Positions 56,962-64,000 of a stretch of 64,000 nt of DNA are shown here, in pieces (positions within the stretch are counted from its first letter, which is position 1; every line of letters starts with the position of its first letter). The notes beneath the pieces were generated by a model. That model was not told where the DNA came from, did not search any database, and worked only from the letters and a program-made list of their open reading frames with translations. The stretch covers positions 277,405-341,404 of the forward strand of contig NZ_JACXXN010000003.1 in NCBI RefSeq assembly GCF_014904695.1, in the 5' to 3' direction. Made by a program: the position numbers and the translations under genes. The stretch comes from Nostoc sp. MG11 (GTDB taxonomy: Bacteria > Cyanobacteriota > Cyanobacteriia > Cyanobacteriales > Nostocaceae).

Positions 56962-57063
56962 CAGCTAGCTCTTGACGAAATAACTATTAAGAAGGATCTA
57001 CTAGATCATCTTAGTCATTTTATCCCCTAAGACCAGATGCGAAATTTTGCATTTGGTCTTTTT
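56962..57063 (+). ncRNA. Candidate small RNA of about 100 nt
   Basis: A TTGACC (56927) with a 17-base spacer to TAATTT (56950) predicts a start near 56962, and a strong terminator lies at 57029-57063 with no gene between. No known RNA family was recognised; the -10 match is weak, so this is a speculative call. Confidence 0.25.
57029..57063 (+). terminator. Rho-independent terminator without upstream gene
   Basis: AAGACCAGATGCGAAA pairs with TTTTGCATTTGGTCTT at 14 of 16 positions, followed by T residues. Confidence 0.8.
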
Positions 57064-57159
57064 GGGTAAATTTGGGTTTTTTAACAGCAAAGTCAGCTAG
57101 ATTGACTGAAAGTACTAGAAACTGTCTAGCTTGCCAACCCGCCGCAGTTTTGCGCCATT

Positions 57160-58218
57160 TCAAACTGGTTTATGAGCAATGAAATACTTGCTCGCAAAGT
57201 GGACTTGTATCTCAACATTCTCAAAGCCTGCTTTCTCTAAGCGTGCTACCAAGTCATCAGTAGCGTAATGCTTGTAGTAAGGTTCATGGAAAGTTTCGGG
57301 GAAAGAGTCCATCAAAGCCACCATTTCAGGTGAATCACCCAACTGAATTGAGTCACAGATAATAAAGACTCCTCCTGGTTTTGTCACCCGAAAGGATTGC
57401 TCAATCACTGTTTGGCGCACCGCCGCTGGTAACTCATGGAAGAGGAAAACAGAAGTTACAGCGTGAAAATAGTCATCTAGGTAGGGCAACTCTTCGGCAT
57501 TTGCTTGTACAAGTTGCGGTAATTCTTCTGGGATTTGAGACAGTAATTCATTTGCTTTACGCAAATAAGCTGGTGACAAATCTGTACCAAATAAAGACGC
57601 TTGAGGTAGCATTGCCCGCATTAACTTCAGAGTACGACCAGTTCCACAAGCAACATCTAAAATACGGACTTGCCGTGGTGGAACAGATTCAAAGGCTTTC
57701 AACCCTTGCTTGAGAGGGGCAAGAATGCGCCGCCGCATCGCATCAGCTGTGCCACCAAAGAGGAGTTCTACTTGCAAGTCATATAAATTAGCTGATAGGT
57801 CACTCAAGTAGCCATTGCTTTGATGATGGAAGTTCTGCACGTAGTAGCTAGGATAACCATGCGTCTCAATTTCTGGCGCAAAGTCTTGATATTTATTTTG
57901 TTTAACTCGTTCCCAAATTTGCGGTAAATCTAGCCACACTAGCAGATAGTAGCGGAAAAAGTCTTCCCAAGGGTTATCAAATAGCAAACTCTCTGGATAT
58001 ACACCTTTTTGAGCATCTTGCCAGTCTGCTTCTAGCAGCTGATTCAATCTTTGTTGAAGTTTGAGTAAAATCTCGTTTGGGATAGGTTTGATATTCTGCC
58101 CAAGTGTGGGATAGGCTAGGTTTCTTAACTGTGAACTGAACGTTTTGTGAGCTAAACTGAAGTAATTTTTGCCCTGTTGAAGAGTTTGATAAGTCAGTTT
58201 AGTAAAAGTGTCAGACAT
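57160..58218 (-). CDS. Class I SAM-dependent methyltransferase
   Basis: A 352-residue protein with a family-specific ~170-residue N-terminal region (WEDFFRYYLLVWLDLPQIWERVKQNKYQDFAPEIETHGYPSYYVQNFHHQSNGYLS) and a C-terminal Rossmann methyltransferase domain: SAM loop VRILDVACGTGRTLKLM, ASLFGTDLSPAYL, and LPYLDDYFHAVTSVFLFHEL. The substrate is not evident; a soluble cytoplasmic enzyme. Divergent from gifA. Confidence 0.9.
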   Translation of the reverse strand: MSDTFTKLTYQTLQQGKNYFSLAHKTFSSQLRNLAYPTLGQNIKPIPNEILLKLQQRLNQLLEADWQDAQKGVYPESLLFDNPWEDFFRYYLLVWLDLPQIWERVKQNKYQDFAPEIETHGYPSYYVQNFHHQSNGYLSDLSANLYDLQVELLFGGTADAMRRRILAPLKQGLKAFESVPPRQVRILDVACGTGRTLKLMRAMLPQASLFGTDLSPAYLRKANELLSQIPEELPQLVQANAEELPYLDDYFHAVTSVFLFHELPAAVRQTVIEQSFRVTKPGGVFIICDSIQLGDSPEMVALMDSFPETFHEPYYKHYATDDLVARLEKAGFENVEIQVHFASKYFIAHKPV

Positions 58219-58522
58219 AGAAATAGCTTGAGTTTTGAGTACTTATATTTATTCTATGTAAACAATTGTAACGAATAAATTATCTACTGTTGGAAAGGTA
58301 CATACCCCAAAGCAAGACCCAACTAAAGCAAGATGTGAGTCAGCATAGCTAGGTTGAAAGAGATTTTTCCCCTAAACGCGAGAAAAAATCCCCACTTTTT
58401 CCGATAAATATAAAATTTTGTTACAAAAATAGATTCCGTAGCGTATGATACAGAATTTTTGCTATACTAATTAACAAGAGGACAAAAATAATAATACATT
58501 CATTACAGTAATCGGGAGGACT
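58219..58522. other. gifA promoter region
   Basis: 300 bases between the divergent methyltransferase and gifA genes; carries the NtcA box and -10 element listed separately. Nothing else noted. Confidence 0.5.
58438..58468 (+). promoter_or_regulatory. NtcA box and -10 element of gifA
   Basis: GTA-GCGTATGA-TAC (58438-58451) is a perfect GTA-N8-TAC NtcA site. TATACT (58463-58468) is a good -10. The box centre would be about 30 bases before the predicted transcription start, overlapping the -35 position, which is the geometry for repression, as known for gif genes. Confidence 0.75.
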
Positions 58523-58729
58523 ATGGTTATGTCTATCGCAGAAAAATCTCGTGCATTAATGGTGCGTCAACATCAGCAAGTCAAGAATCGTCAACAATCA
58601 ATGTTGATGCGTGCTGCACAAGAACTTGGTCTACACGAAGAACTAGGCCACTACTGGAACCCCACTCAAGGAAAGATAGATCCCACCACTCGCTTGATTT
58701 ATGGGCGCAGCAACGCCACCATGAGCTAG
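58523..58729 (+). CDS. gifA: Glutamine synthetase inactivating factor IF7
   Basis: A 68-residue basic protein, MSIAEKSRALMVRQHQQVKNRQQSMLMRAAQELGLHEE..., of the GifA family: small intrinsically disordered proteins that bind and block glutamine synthetase when nitrogen is plentiful. Its position beside and convergent with glnA matches the Anabaena arrangement. GGGAGG precedes the start; translation may begin at 58523 (MVMSIAEK) or two codons later (MSIAEK). NtcA is expected to repress it under nitrogen limitation through the box at 58438. Confidence 0.92.
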   Translation: MVMSIAEKSRALMVRQHQQVKNRQQSMLMRAAQELGLHEELGHYWNPTQGKIDPTTRLIYGRSNATMS

Positions 58730-58763
58730 GTGTTTTGAGTGAGAGTCTAACCTGATAACTCTG

Positions 58764-58790
58764 CAAAAAAAGCCACCCTAGAGGGTGGCT
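58764..58790 (-). terminator. Terminator of glnA
   Basis: Stem AGCCACCCT/AGGGTGGCT at 58771-58790 followed on the minus strand by a run of seven T. It may also help end gifA transcripts from the other side. Confidence 0.85.
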
Positions 58791-58825
58791 AAACTTATGT
58801 TCTTAGATTTAGATATGGCTGTTAA

Positions 58826-60250
58826 TTAAGCATCGTAATAGAGGTTAAACTCATAAGGATGAGGACGCAGTTGCAACTGCTTAACTTCGTTGGCCAGCTT
58901 GTAGTCAATCCAATTTTCAATGAAGTCTTCCGTAAACACGCCGGATTCTGTCAAGAAAGCGTGATCATTTTCCAATGCTTCTAATGCCAGTTCTAAAGAA
59001 CCTGGAGTTGAAGGAACTTTCGCCAGTTCATCTGGTGAGAGTTCATAGATATTTTTGTCTAAGGGTTCACCGGGGTGGATTTTGTTCTTAATGCCATCGA
59101 GACCAGCACAAAGCATGGCAGCAAATGCTAAGTAGGGGTTAGAAGTAGCATCTGGACAGCGGAACTCTAACCGTTTGGCTTTGGGGTTAGTGCCAGACAG
59201 AGGAATCCGAACAGAAGCAGAACGGTTTCCTTTGGAGTAAGCCAAGTTCACTGGAGCTTCATAACCAGGGACTAGGCGCTTGTAAGAGTTGGTGCTGGGG
59301 TTGGTAATTGCCAGCAGCGCTGGTGCGTGTTTGAGAATGCCGCCAATGTAGTACAACGCCATGTCACTCAAATCAGCATACTTATCACCTGCAAACAGAG
59401 GTTTGCCATCTTTCCAGATTGACTGGTGACAGTGCATACCAGAACCGTTATCACCAAAAATCGGTTTTGGCATAAAGGTTACGGTTTTGCCATATTTCTT
59501 AGCAACGTTTTTGATTACATATTTGTAAATCATCAACCAGTCGGCAGCTTCAATCAACTTACCAAAGCGGAAACCCAGTTCGCACTGGCCACCAGTCGCA
59601 ACTTCATGGTGATGCTTTTCAATGGGTACGCCGCATTTTGCCATTGTTAACAGCATTTCTGTACGGATATCTTGGAAAGAATCCGTTGGTGCTACTGGGA
59701 AGTAACCTTCTTTGAAGCGTGGTTTGTAAGCTAGGTTGGGGCTTTCTTCTGTACCGAGTTTACCAGAGTTCCAAGCACCTTCTACAGAGTCTAAGAAGTA
59801 GTAGCCTTCGTTGGCGGTTTGTGCAAACCGTGCACTATCAAAGATAAAGAACTCAGCTTCAGGGCCAAAGAAAGCTGTGTCACCAATACCAGTTGAGACT
59901 AAATAATCTACTGCTTTTTGGGCAATAACGCGTGGGCAACGATTATACCATTCCCCCGTACGGGGTTCCTTGATGCTACAAGTTATACTTAGTGTTGGCA
60001 CATTCATGAATGGATCGATCCAGGCGGTATTCGGATCTAGTACCATCGTCATGTCCGATTCGTTGATCGCTTTCCAACCCCGAATACTGGAACCGTCGAA
60101 AGGTACACCATCATTAAATGAACTCTCATCGATTTGGTCATAGTACACTGTGAGGTGCTGCCAAGTCCCTACTGTATCAATGAATTTTAGATCAATGAGT
60201 TCAATTTTCTGGTCTTGGATCAACTTTAATACTTCTTGTGAGGTTGTCAT
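58826..60250 (-). CDS. glnA: Glutamine synthetase type I
   Basis: A 474-residue GSI that makes glutamine from glutamate, ammonium and ATP, the entry point of nitrogen into metabolism and the assimilation step in heterocysts. Motifs: [28 protein letters not shown], the metal/ATP segments [21 protein letters not shown] and [21 protein letters not shown], and [23 protein letters not shown]. The ATG at 60250 is preceded by AAGGAG, 5 bases away, so the open extension to 60271 is not used. Controlled at protein level by gifA products (gene adjacent) and at promoter level by NtcA. Confidence 0.98.
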   Translation of the reverse strand: MTTSQEVLKLIQDQKIELIDLKFIDTVGTWQHLTVYYDQIDESSFNDGVPFDGSSIRGWKAINESDMTMVLDPNTAWIDPFMNVPTLSITCSIKEPRTGEWYNRCPRVIAQKAVDYLVSTGIGDTAFFGPEAEFFIFDSARFAQTANEGYYFLDSVEGAWNSGKLGTEESPNLAYKPRFKEGYFPVAPTDSFQDIRTEMLLTMAKCGVPIEKHHHEVATGGQCELGFRFGKLIEAADWLMIYKYVIKNVAKKYGKTVTFMPKPIFGDNGSGMHCHQSIWKDGKPLFAGDKYADLSDMALYYIGGILKHAPALLAITNPSTNSYKRLVPGYEAPVNLAYSKGNRSASVRIPLSGTNPKAKRLEFRCPDATSNPYLAFAAMLCAGLDGIKNKIHPGEPLDKNIYELSPDELAKVPSTPGSLELALEALENDHAFLTESGVFTEDFIENWIDYKLANEVKQLQLRPHPYEFNLYYDA

Positions 60251-60622
60251 TGTTACTCCTTCTGTAGCCAATTACTTAAAGTAAAACTAGAATCTTCAAA
60301 GCATCCTAACTCTGTTGAGCTGAACCAAGTTGTGACACACCTGGAATATCCTCCTGAAATATCCTAGATATAGGAGATTGCAGGATTTTGTAGCTTTTGT
60401 TACAGATTATCTGGTTTACAGGTTAGATTAACCTTTCCTAACTGTCTGCACAAAACTGTAAAGTTCATCTCAATAGGGGTCAACTTTGGCATAGAATCCT
60501 TAAGTAGCGGATGGATTGTTTTTGTGCCGAATCTATATTTAAATAGCACAAATTTTTGTTGGTGCATAAAAGCAGCCAAATAAATATCAAACCATAGATA
60601 GCAATGATTGGGAGAAAAAAGA
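60251..60622. other. Divergent glnA-apcF promoter region
   Basis: About 370 bases containing the glnA NtcA box and leader on one strand and the apcF promoter on the other. No gene. Confidence 0.6.
60390..60403 (-). promoter_or_regulatory. NtcA box of glnA
   Basis: On the glnA strand the site reads GTAACAAAAGCTAC, a perfect GTA-N8-TAC. A -10-like TATATCT begins about 18 bases downstream, so the box sits near -41, the activator position. The surrounding sequence resembles the NtcA-activated glnA promoter of Anabaena PCC 7120 as I recall it. Confidence 0.8.
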
Positions 60623-61132
60623 ATGCGTGATGCAGTAACAAGCTTAATTAAGAATTATGACGTAACCGGACGGTATTTTGACCGGAATGCGATCGACACC
60701 CTTAAATCTTATTTTGATAGTGGTACAGCACGAGTACAAGCGGCGGCGGCGATCAATTCTAATGCAGCGGGACTTGTCAAGCAGGCTGGCTTGAAGTTGT
60801 TTGAAGAGTTGCCAGAATTGATTCGCCCTGGTGGAAATGCGTACACGACTCGTCGTTATGCGGCTTGTCTGCGAGATATGGACTATTACCTCCGCTATGC
60901 TACCTATGCGCTGGTTGCTGGTAACACAAATGTGTTGGATGAGCGAGTGCTACAAGGATTACGGGAAACTTACAATTCTTTAGGAGTACCTATTGGGCCG
61001 ACGGTTCGTGGTATCCAGATTATGAAGGATCTAGTTAAGGAACAAGTAGCAACAGCAGGTGTGGCGAATGCTGCTTTTGTAGATGAGCCGTTTGACCACA
61101 TAACTCGTGAGTTGAGCGAGCAGGATATTTAG
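60623..61132 (+). CDS. apcF: Allophycocyanin beta-18 core subunit
   Basis: A 169-residue phycobiliprotein of the phycobilisome core. It starts MRDAVTSLIKNYDVTGRYFD, carries the chromophore Cys82 in RRYAACLRDMDYYLRYATYA and the asparagine (Asn72) that is methylated in beta subunits, and ends TRELSEQDI. The VPIGPTVRGIQIMKDLVKEQ segment and length fit ApcF rather than ApcB; this subunit pairs with ApcE in the terminal-emitter region. GGAG lies about 9 bases before the ATG. Divergent from glnA. Ends at a HIP1 terminator. Confidence 0.93.
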   Translation: MRDAVTSLIKNYDVTGRYFDRNAIDTLKSYFDSGTARVQAAAAINSNAAGLVKQAGLKLFEELPELIRPGGNAYTTRRYAACLRDMDYYLRYATYALVAGNTNVLDERVLQGLRETYNSLGVPIGPTVRGIQIMKDLVKEQVATAGVANAAFVDEPFDHITRELSEQDI

Positions 61133-61158
61133 TTACTCAAGAATAAGCATAAAATATG

Positions 61159-61203
61159 GCGATCGCACTTTTGTCTGTGTTGGGAAAGAGCGATCGCTTT
61201 TTT
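61159..61203 (+). terminator. apcF terminator with HIP1 octamers as stem
   Basis: GCGATCGC at 61159 and at 61190 can pair as an 8-bp stem (loop of 23 bases) followed by six T residues. Confidence 0.7.
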
Positions 61204-61350
61204 ATCCAAGTTTTCGCCACCAAAGGGCAACATAAAGCCGCTATAAAATAATTTTGCTTTTTAAAGTGCTGTTAGTTAGCGTAGCCCGTGCTGAGTAATA
61301 ATACATTGAGTGGCGATCGCTCCGAATCGCTTATTTACTCATTAGACTAG

Positions 61351-61719
61351 TCACAATTTCTCAATTTTTACAAGACCGCCTTCGATTACCTCTACTGTTA
61401 ATCTGTAATCTTCCATCAGTGACATGCCGACAAGTGGATCTGATTCAGCTTCATCAATCGGAATGGTTAGTAATTGCTCATCCCAGACAACAATAGCTTC
61501 ATAGACATCAAACACACATTCGCTACCATCTCCTAGAATTGCTCGTCCTCGTCTTTTCCAGGGTAGTTTTAATGCAGCAATGAAATCGGGCGGTAGGGAT
61601 AACCAACCGTTAAAACCTGTATCAACAATAGCGGTTTGCTCATGTACTTTAGCATTAGCACCGTAAATACCCAGAAGAATAATTGGCTCGTAGTCAGCAT
61701 TCACACTTCCAACAATCAT
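61351..61719 (-). CDS. Clan AA retropepsin-like aspartic protease
   Basis: A 122-residue protein with the single aspartic-protease motif AIVDTGFNGWLSLP (Asp33-Thr34-Gly35) and LGDGSECVFDVYEAIVVWDEQ...PLVGMSLMEDYRLTVEV, which includes the flap and the hydrophobic-Gly pair of clan AA. It would act as a homodimer, like retroviral proteases. It overlaps the preceding gene by four bases (ATGA), so they are translated together. Substrate unknown. Confidence 0.82.
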   Translation of the reverse strand: MIVGSVNADYEPIILLGIYGANAKVHEQTAIVDTGFNGWLSLPPDFIAALKLPWKRRGRAILGDGSECVFDVYEAIVVWDEQLLTIPIDEAESDPLVGMSLMEDYRLTVEVIEGGLVKIEKL

Positions 61720-61991
61720 TTTGCTTTGTGGATACGACTAGATCCGAACCGACGGACATAGCGAGAACCAACACGCACAAACCAGATTTGTGCATCTGGG
61801 TAGCGAGTCTCAAGACGCCTTGAGGCATTGATTTCATCAGTGTCTATTTCCCAGTCACCTGTCTCGATGTCGATTGCAACAATCTTGCCATAATTACCTG
61901 CTTCGACTTGTGGGCGCACTTGAGAGTCGTAGATTTCATCACCGCGACGAGCAAATTCCTCTTTACTGTAACGAGGTTGCCGTAATGGCAT
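61716..61991 (-). CDS. Small partner protein of the aspartic protease
   Basis: A 91-residue soluble protein (MPLRQPRYSKEEFARRGDEIYDSQVRPQVEAGNYGKIVAIDIETGDWEIDTDEINASRRLETRYPDAQIWFVRVGSRYVRRFG...). Similar proteins recur upstream of retropepsin-like genes in cyanobacteria, usually in the toxin-antitoxin-like overlapping arrangement seen here, but no function is established. GGAGG lies about 7 bases before the start. Confidence 0.75.
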   Translation of the reverse strand: MPLRQPRYSKEEFARRGDEIYDSQVRPQVEAGNYGKIVAIDIETGDWEIDTDEINASRRLETRYPDAQIWFVRVGSRYVRRFGSSRIHKAK

Positions 61992-62208
61992 AATAACTCC
62001 TCCGTAGCCTTAGACCACTGATTAAGAAAGAAAAACTCTTTTAGTGTTTATTGTAAACTGGATAGTTGAATTAGATTCGCTAATCTTGCGATCGCCTATA
62101 AATTTCAGCAATTTTCAAGTCAAGTTATACTAATTCGTAATTAAGACATATTTTAAAAAGACTTAATACAGTCTGTCTTTAATACATGCTTTCCTAATTT
62201 GGTGTTAA

Positions 62209-63027
62209 TTGGCTAAACAACGACTCGACACACTATTAGTAGAACTTAATTTATGTTCTTCTCGCGCCTTGGCACAGAGGTTAATTCAGGCGGGGGAAGT
62301 TACTGTTAATAACCAGGTAATTGATAAGTCTGGTACAGAAGTTGATGTTTCGGCTCAAATAAAAGTTAAAGAGCGATCGCCTTTTGTTTCTAGAGGCGGT
62401 GAAAAACTCCTCAAAGCTTTGACGGTGTTTGCTATTCCCGTAGCAGGACGCATTTGTTTAGATGGTGGTATTTCTACGGGTGGCTTTACCGATTGTCTAC
62501 TACAAGCTGGAGCAAAACAAGTTTATGGTATTGATGTCGGTTATGGACAAGTTGACTGGCGGTTGCGAAATGATTCGCGGGTAATTTTGCGCGAACGCAC
62601 CAACTTGCGACAACTAAAACCAGATGAGTTGTATATGGAAGATGACCCGATTCCTGATTTTGCGGTGGTGGATGTATCTTTTATTTCCTTAACCAAGATT
62701 TTGCCTGCTTTGTGGCAGCTAACTCAAGCTAACCGGGAAGCTGTGTTGTTAGTCAAGCCACAGTTTGAAGTCGGGAAATCCCGTGTAGGTAAAAAAGGCG
62801 TTGTGCGTGATCCTAACGACCAAGCTGATGCCATTTTTCAGGTTTTACAGGCGGCTCAAGAATTAGGATGGAAATACAAAGGCTTAACTTGGTCGCCGAT
62901 TACTGGCCCTGCTGGGAATATAGAATATCTCTTATGGTTGGGAATAAATAGTGAGACACCACCGCCTGATTTAGCGGCAATTAAGCAAATAACCCAATCA
63001 GCAACAGTTGATTTACGGAAGAATTAA
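62209..63027 (+). CDS. tlyA: TlyA-family rRNA 2'-O-methyltransferase
   Basis: A 272-residue protein with an N-terminal S4 RNA-binding domain (RLDTLLVELNLCSSRALAQRLIQAGEVTVNNQVIDKSGTEV) and an FtsJ-like methyltransferase domain (SRGGEKLLKAL, LDGGISTGGFTDCLLQAGAKQVYGIDVGYGQVDW, DFAVVDVSFISL, LLVKPQFEVGK). TlyA methylates 16S and/or 23S rRNA cytidines. The start codon is TTG at 62209, where the family begins (AKQRLDTLL); no ribosome site is obvious. Its 3' end overlaps that of cp12 by four bases. Confidence 0.92.
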   Translation: MAKQRLDTLLVELNLCSSRALAQRLIQAGEVTVNNQVIDKSGTEVDVSAQIKVKERSPFVSRGGEKLLKALTVFAIPVAGRICLDGGISTGGFTDCLLQAGAKQVYGIDVGYGQVDWRLRNDSRVILRERTNLRQLKPDELYMEDDPIPDFAVVDVSFISLTKILPALWQLTQANREAVLLVKPQFEVGKSRVGKKGVVRDPNDQADAIFQVLQAAQELGWKYKGLTWSPITGPAGNIEYLLWLGINSETPPPDLAAIKQITQSATVDLRKN

Positions 63028-63284
63028 ACGTCGTAGATTAGGCATTCTACTGCTTCGGGATGGCGATCGCAGTAGTTTTCCAAAGATGTTTTTTTGTGTT
63101 TTACTTGCTGTTGATGAGATTTCTCTGCTTGCAATTCTTCTACAATGTCCCAGGCTACAGCACAATTAGCAGAATCACTACCACCTTGTTCACAGGTTGC
63201 ACGAGCTTCAGTAATAGCTTCGAGAATAGCTTGCTCAATAGTTGCAGTTTCAGCAGCTTGGTTTCCGTTTAGGCTTGTTGTCAT
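63024..63284 (-). CDS. Calvin-cycle regulator CP12
   Basis: An 86-residue redox switch that ties GAPDH and phosphoribulokinase into an inactive complex in the dark. Two cysteine pairs are present: Cys31/Cys41 in TCEQGGSDSANCAVAWDIVEELQAE and Cys72/Cys81 in YCDRHPEAVEC, together with the central AWDxVEELQAE motif and the C-terminal LIYDV that inserts into GAPDH. AAAGGA precedes the ATG at 63284, so the longer frame to 63353 is rejected. Gap2, its target, is encoded at 2604-3617. Confidence 0.96.
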   Translation of the reverse strand: MTTSLNGNQAAETATIEQAILEAITEARATCEQGGSDSANCAVAWDIVEELQAEKSHQQQVKHKKTSLENYCDRHPEAVECLIYDV

Positions 63285-63593
63285 GATCCTTTCACCTTGT
63301 TTACTGAGATAGATGTTAACTAGTAGAGCTTCTAATGACTGTACTAAGCTCATATTTCTAGTTTAGATAGGCTTAACAAAAAATGCTGTGGTAAACACCG
63401 TCATTTTTTATCAAATTTGAGTGGGAATTACCCTCTTGTCATCGTTGATTCAAAAAGATGTGAAAACAACGTTGGTCATTTTTTCAATTCTGCATCTAAA
63501 ACTGAGAATGTAAATCAATTGTCATAGGAGCTTGATAGAAGTTGATAAACTCTGATAAACGATAACAATTAACAAAACAATTTTTAGTTATTC
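63285..63593. other. cp12 upstream region
   Basis: About 310 AT-rich bases with the cp12 promoter; no gene or strong repeat recognised. Confidence 0.5.
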
Positions 63594-64000
63594 TCAATAC
63601 TTGATTCCTAATTCCTGTCGCAGACGATACAGAATTGTATTTTGATCAACTTGAGAAAGAATTTCTTGAATGACGCTGCTAGCGCCCAATTGTCCCCAAG
63701 TGCAGCCTTTTTCGAGATATACTTGGGCGGCTTTGCCAACGGAGTATGCACCATAACCAGCGATACCAGCTTGAGCGATCGCACTACCAGCATAAGCAGT
63801 AATATTGGTGGGATTATCACCACTAGCAATTGCAGCTGTACTCTTGCCCAAACCTAATAAGAAACTACTGCCTAATTCTCCTAGTAGCAAACCACCAGAA
63901 CTAAGTAAAATCGTTTTTAAAATTTTACTTGCTTCATAGCTAGTCATTGGTAAACCATACAATCTGGCTAAAGAGCGAATTAAAGCCAAATCAGCAAATG
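63594..64000 (-). CDS. DUF697/YcjF-like membrane-associated protein, 5' end outside window
   Basis: The minus-strand frame is open to the window edge (FADLALIRSLARLYGLPMTSYEASKILKTILLSSGGLLLGELGSSFLLGLG...). The LARLYG-PMTSYEA-K-LK-ILLSSGGLLLGE pattern and two glycine-rich hydrophobic stretches are those of DUF697, usually the C-terminal part of cyanobacterial GTPase-like proteins. The N-terminal portion is missing, so the full domain structure cannot be stated. The apparent TTG start at 63989 is internal. Confidence 0.65.
   Translation of the reverse strand, partial: FADLALIRSLARLYGLPMTSYEASKILKTILLSSGGLLLGELGSSFLLGLGKSTAAIASGDNPTNITAYAGSAIAQAGIAGYGAYSVGKAAQVYLEKGCTWGQLGASSVIQEILSQVDQNTILYRLRQELGIKY

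Larger units (their letters stand above)
56338..57159. other. 820-bp region after patX with a candidate small RNA
   Basis: No protein gene is convincing. A strong terminator at 57029-57063 has no reading frame before it, so either patX has a very long 3' UTR or an sRNA starts nearby (see next entries). Confidence 0.5.

Overview
The window comes from a filamentous, heterocyst-forming cyanobacterium of the Nostoc/Anabaena type. The evidence is direct: full-length HetR, a PatX-type RGSGR peptide gene, the glutamine synthetase inactivating factor gifA beside glnA, the phycobilisome core gene apcF, CP12, the photosynthetic-type GAPDH Gap2, frequent HIP1 octamers (GCGATCGC) and many small palindromic repeats typical of this group. 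No rRNA, tRNA, CRISPR array, complete insertion sequence or prophage was seen.

Layout. 1-10.8 kb is mostly core genome: a cyclophilin-type isomerase (cut by the window edge), an Uma2 protein, thiL, gap2, nadD, the murC-murB cell-wall pair, a YbaB-type nucleoid protein, a low-molecular-weight tyrosine phosphatase, an Rre1/Ycf29-like response regulator and smpB. 10.5-22.2 kb is an envelope/exopolysaccharide region: a WGxxGxxG-type small secreted protein, the IctB-like Wzy_C membrane protein, a GAF protein with a degenerate histidine-kinase core, a very AT-rich 1.1-kb gap, then a DegT aminotransferase, cyanoexosortase B with its partner protein, a Wza-like exporter and a Wzc-like copolymerase on one strand. 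22.4-33.7 kb holds two tandem rhomboid proteases, an ACP phosphodiesterase-like protein, a MEKHLA protein, a TPR protein, pstS, another Uma2 gene, a stalk-domain protein, uvrB, a 19-residue-repeat protein and csbD. This stretch also carries gene debris: an Uma2 fragment, a relic copy of the uvrB 3' end and a frameshifted small gene.

33.8-41.8 kb contains a 1.2-kilo-residue TPR-CHAT protein next to a trypsin-like protease, moaA, rpsD (with a probable TnpB relic in its upstream region) and a secreted cysteine-repeat protein. 42.2-60.6 kb groups heterocyst and nitrogen-control genes: hetR, patX with a TCCGGA (DIF-type) promoter motif, gifA and glnA, each of the last two with a perfect GTA-N8-TAC NtcA box. 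Between them lie a coiled-coil/EamA fusion transporter, a PiT phosphate permease, an alcohol dehydrogenase, a PIN/antitoxin pair, a decayed subtilase, a hydrolase, an FAD oxidoreductase and a methyltransferase. 60.6-64 kb has apcF, a two-gene aspartic-protease module, tlyA, cp12 and the 3' part of a DUF697-type gene.

How the genes fit together. HetR drives heterocyst differentiation and PatX is expected to supply the diffusible RGSGR inhibitor of HetR. NtcA boxes should oppose each other, activating glnA and repressing gifA under nitrogen limitation. CP12 and Gap2 are partners in Calvin-cycle control, although they lie at opposite ends of the window. The exosortase-exporter-copolymerase run looks like one surface-polysaccharide and protein-sorting locus. 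Among the less ordinary observations are a palindromic element inserted in frame into two unrelated proteins in opposite orientations, and a 48-bp duplication of the uvrB end flanking an inserted block. Gene identities are from reading the protein sequences; no database search was possible.
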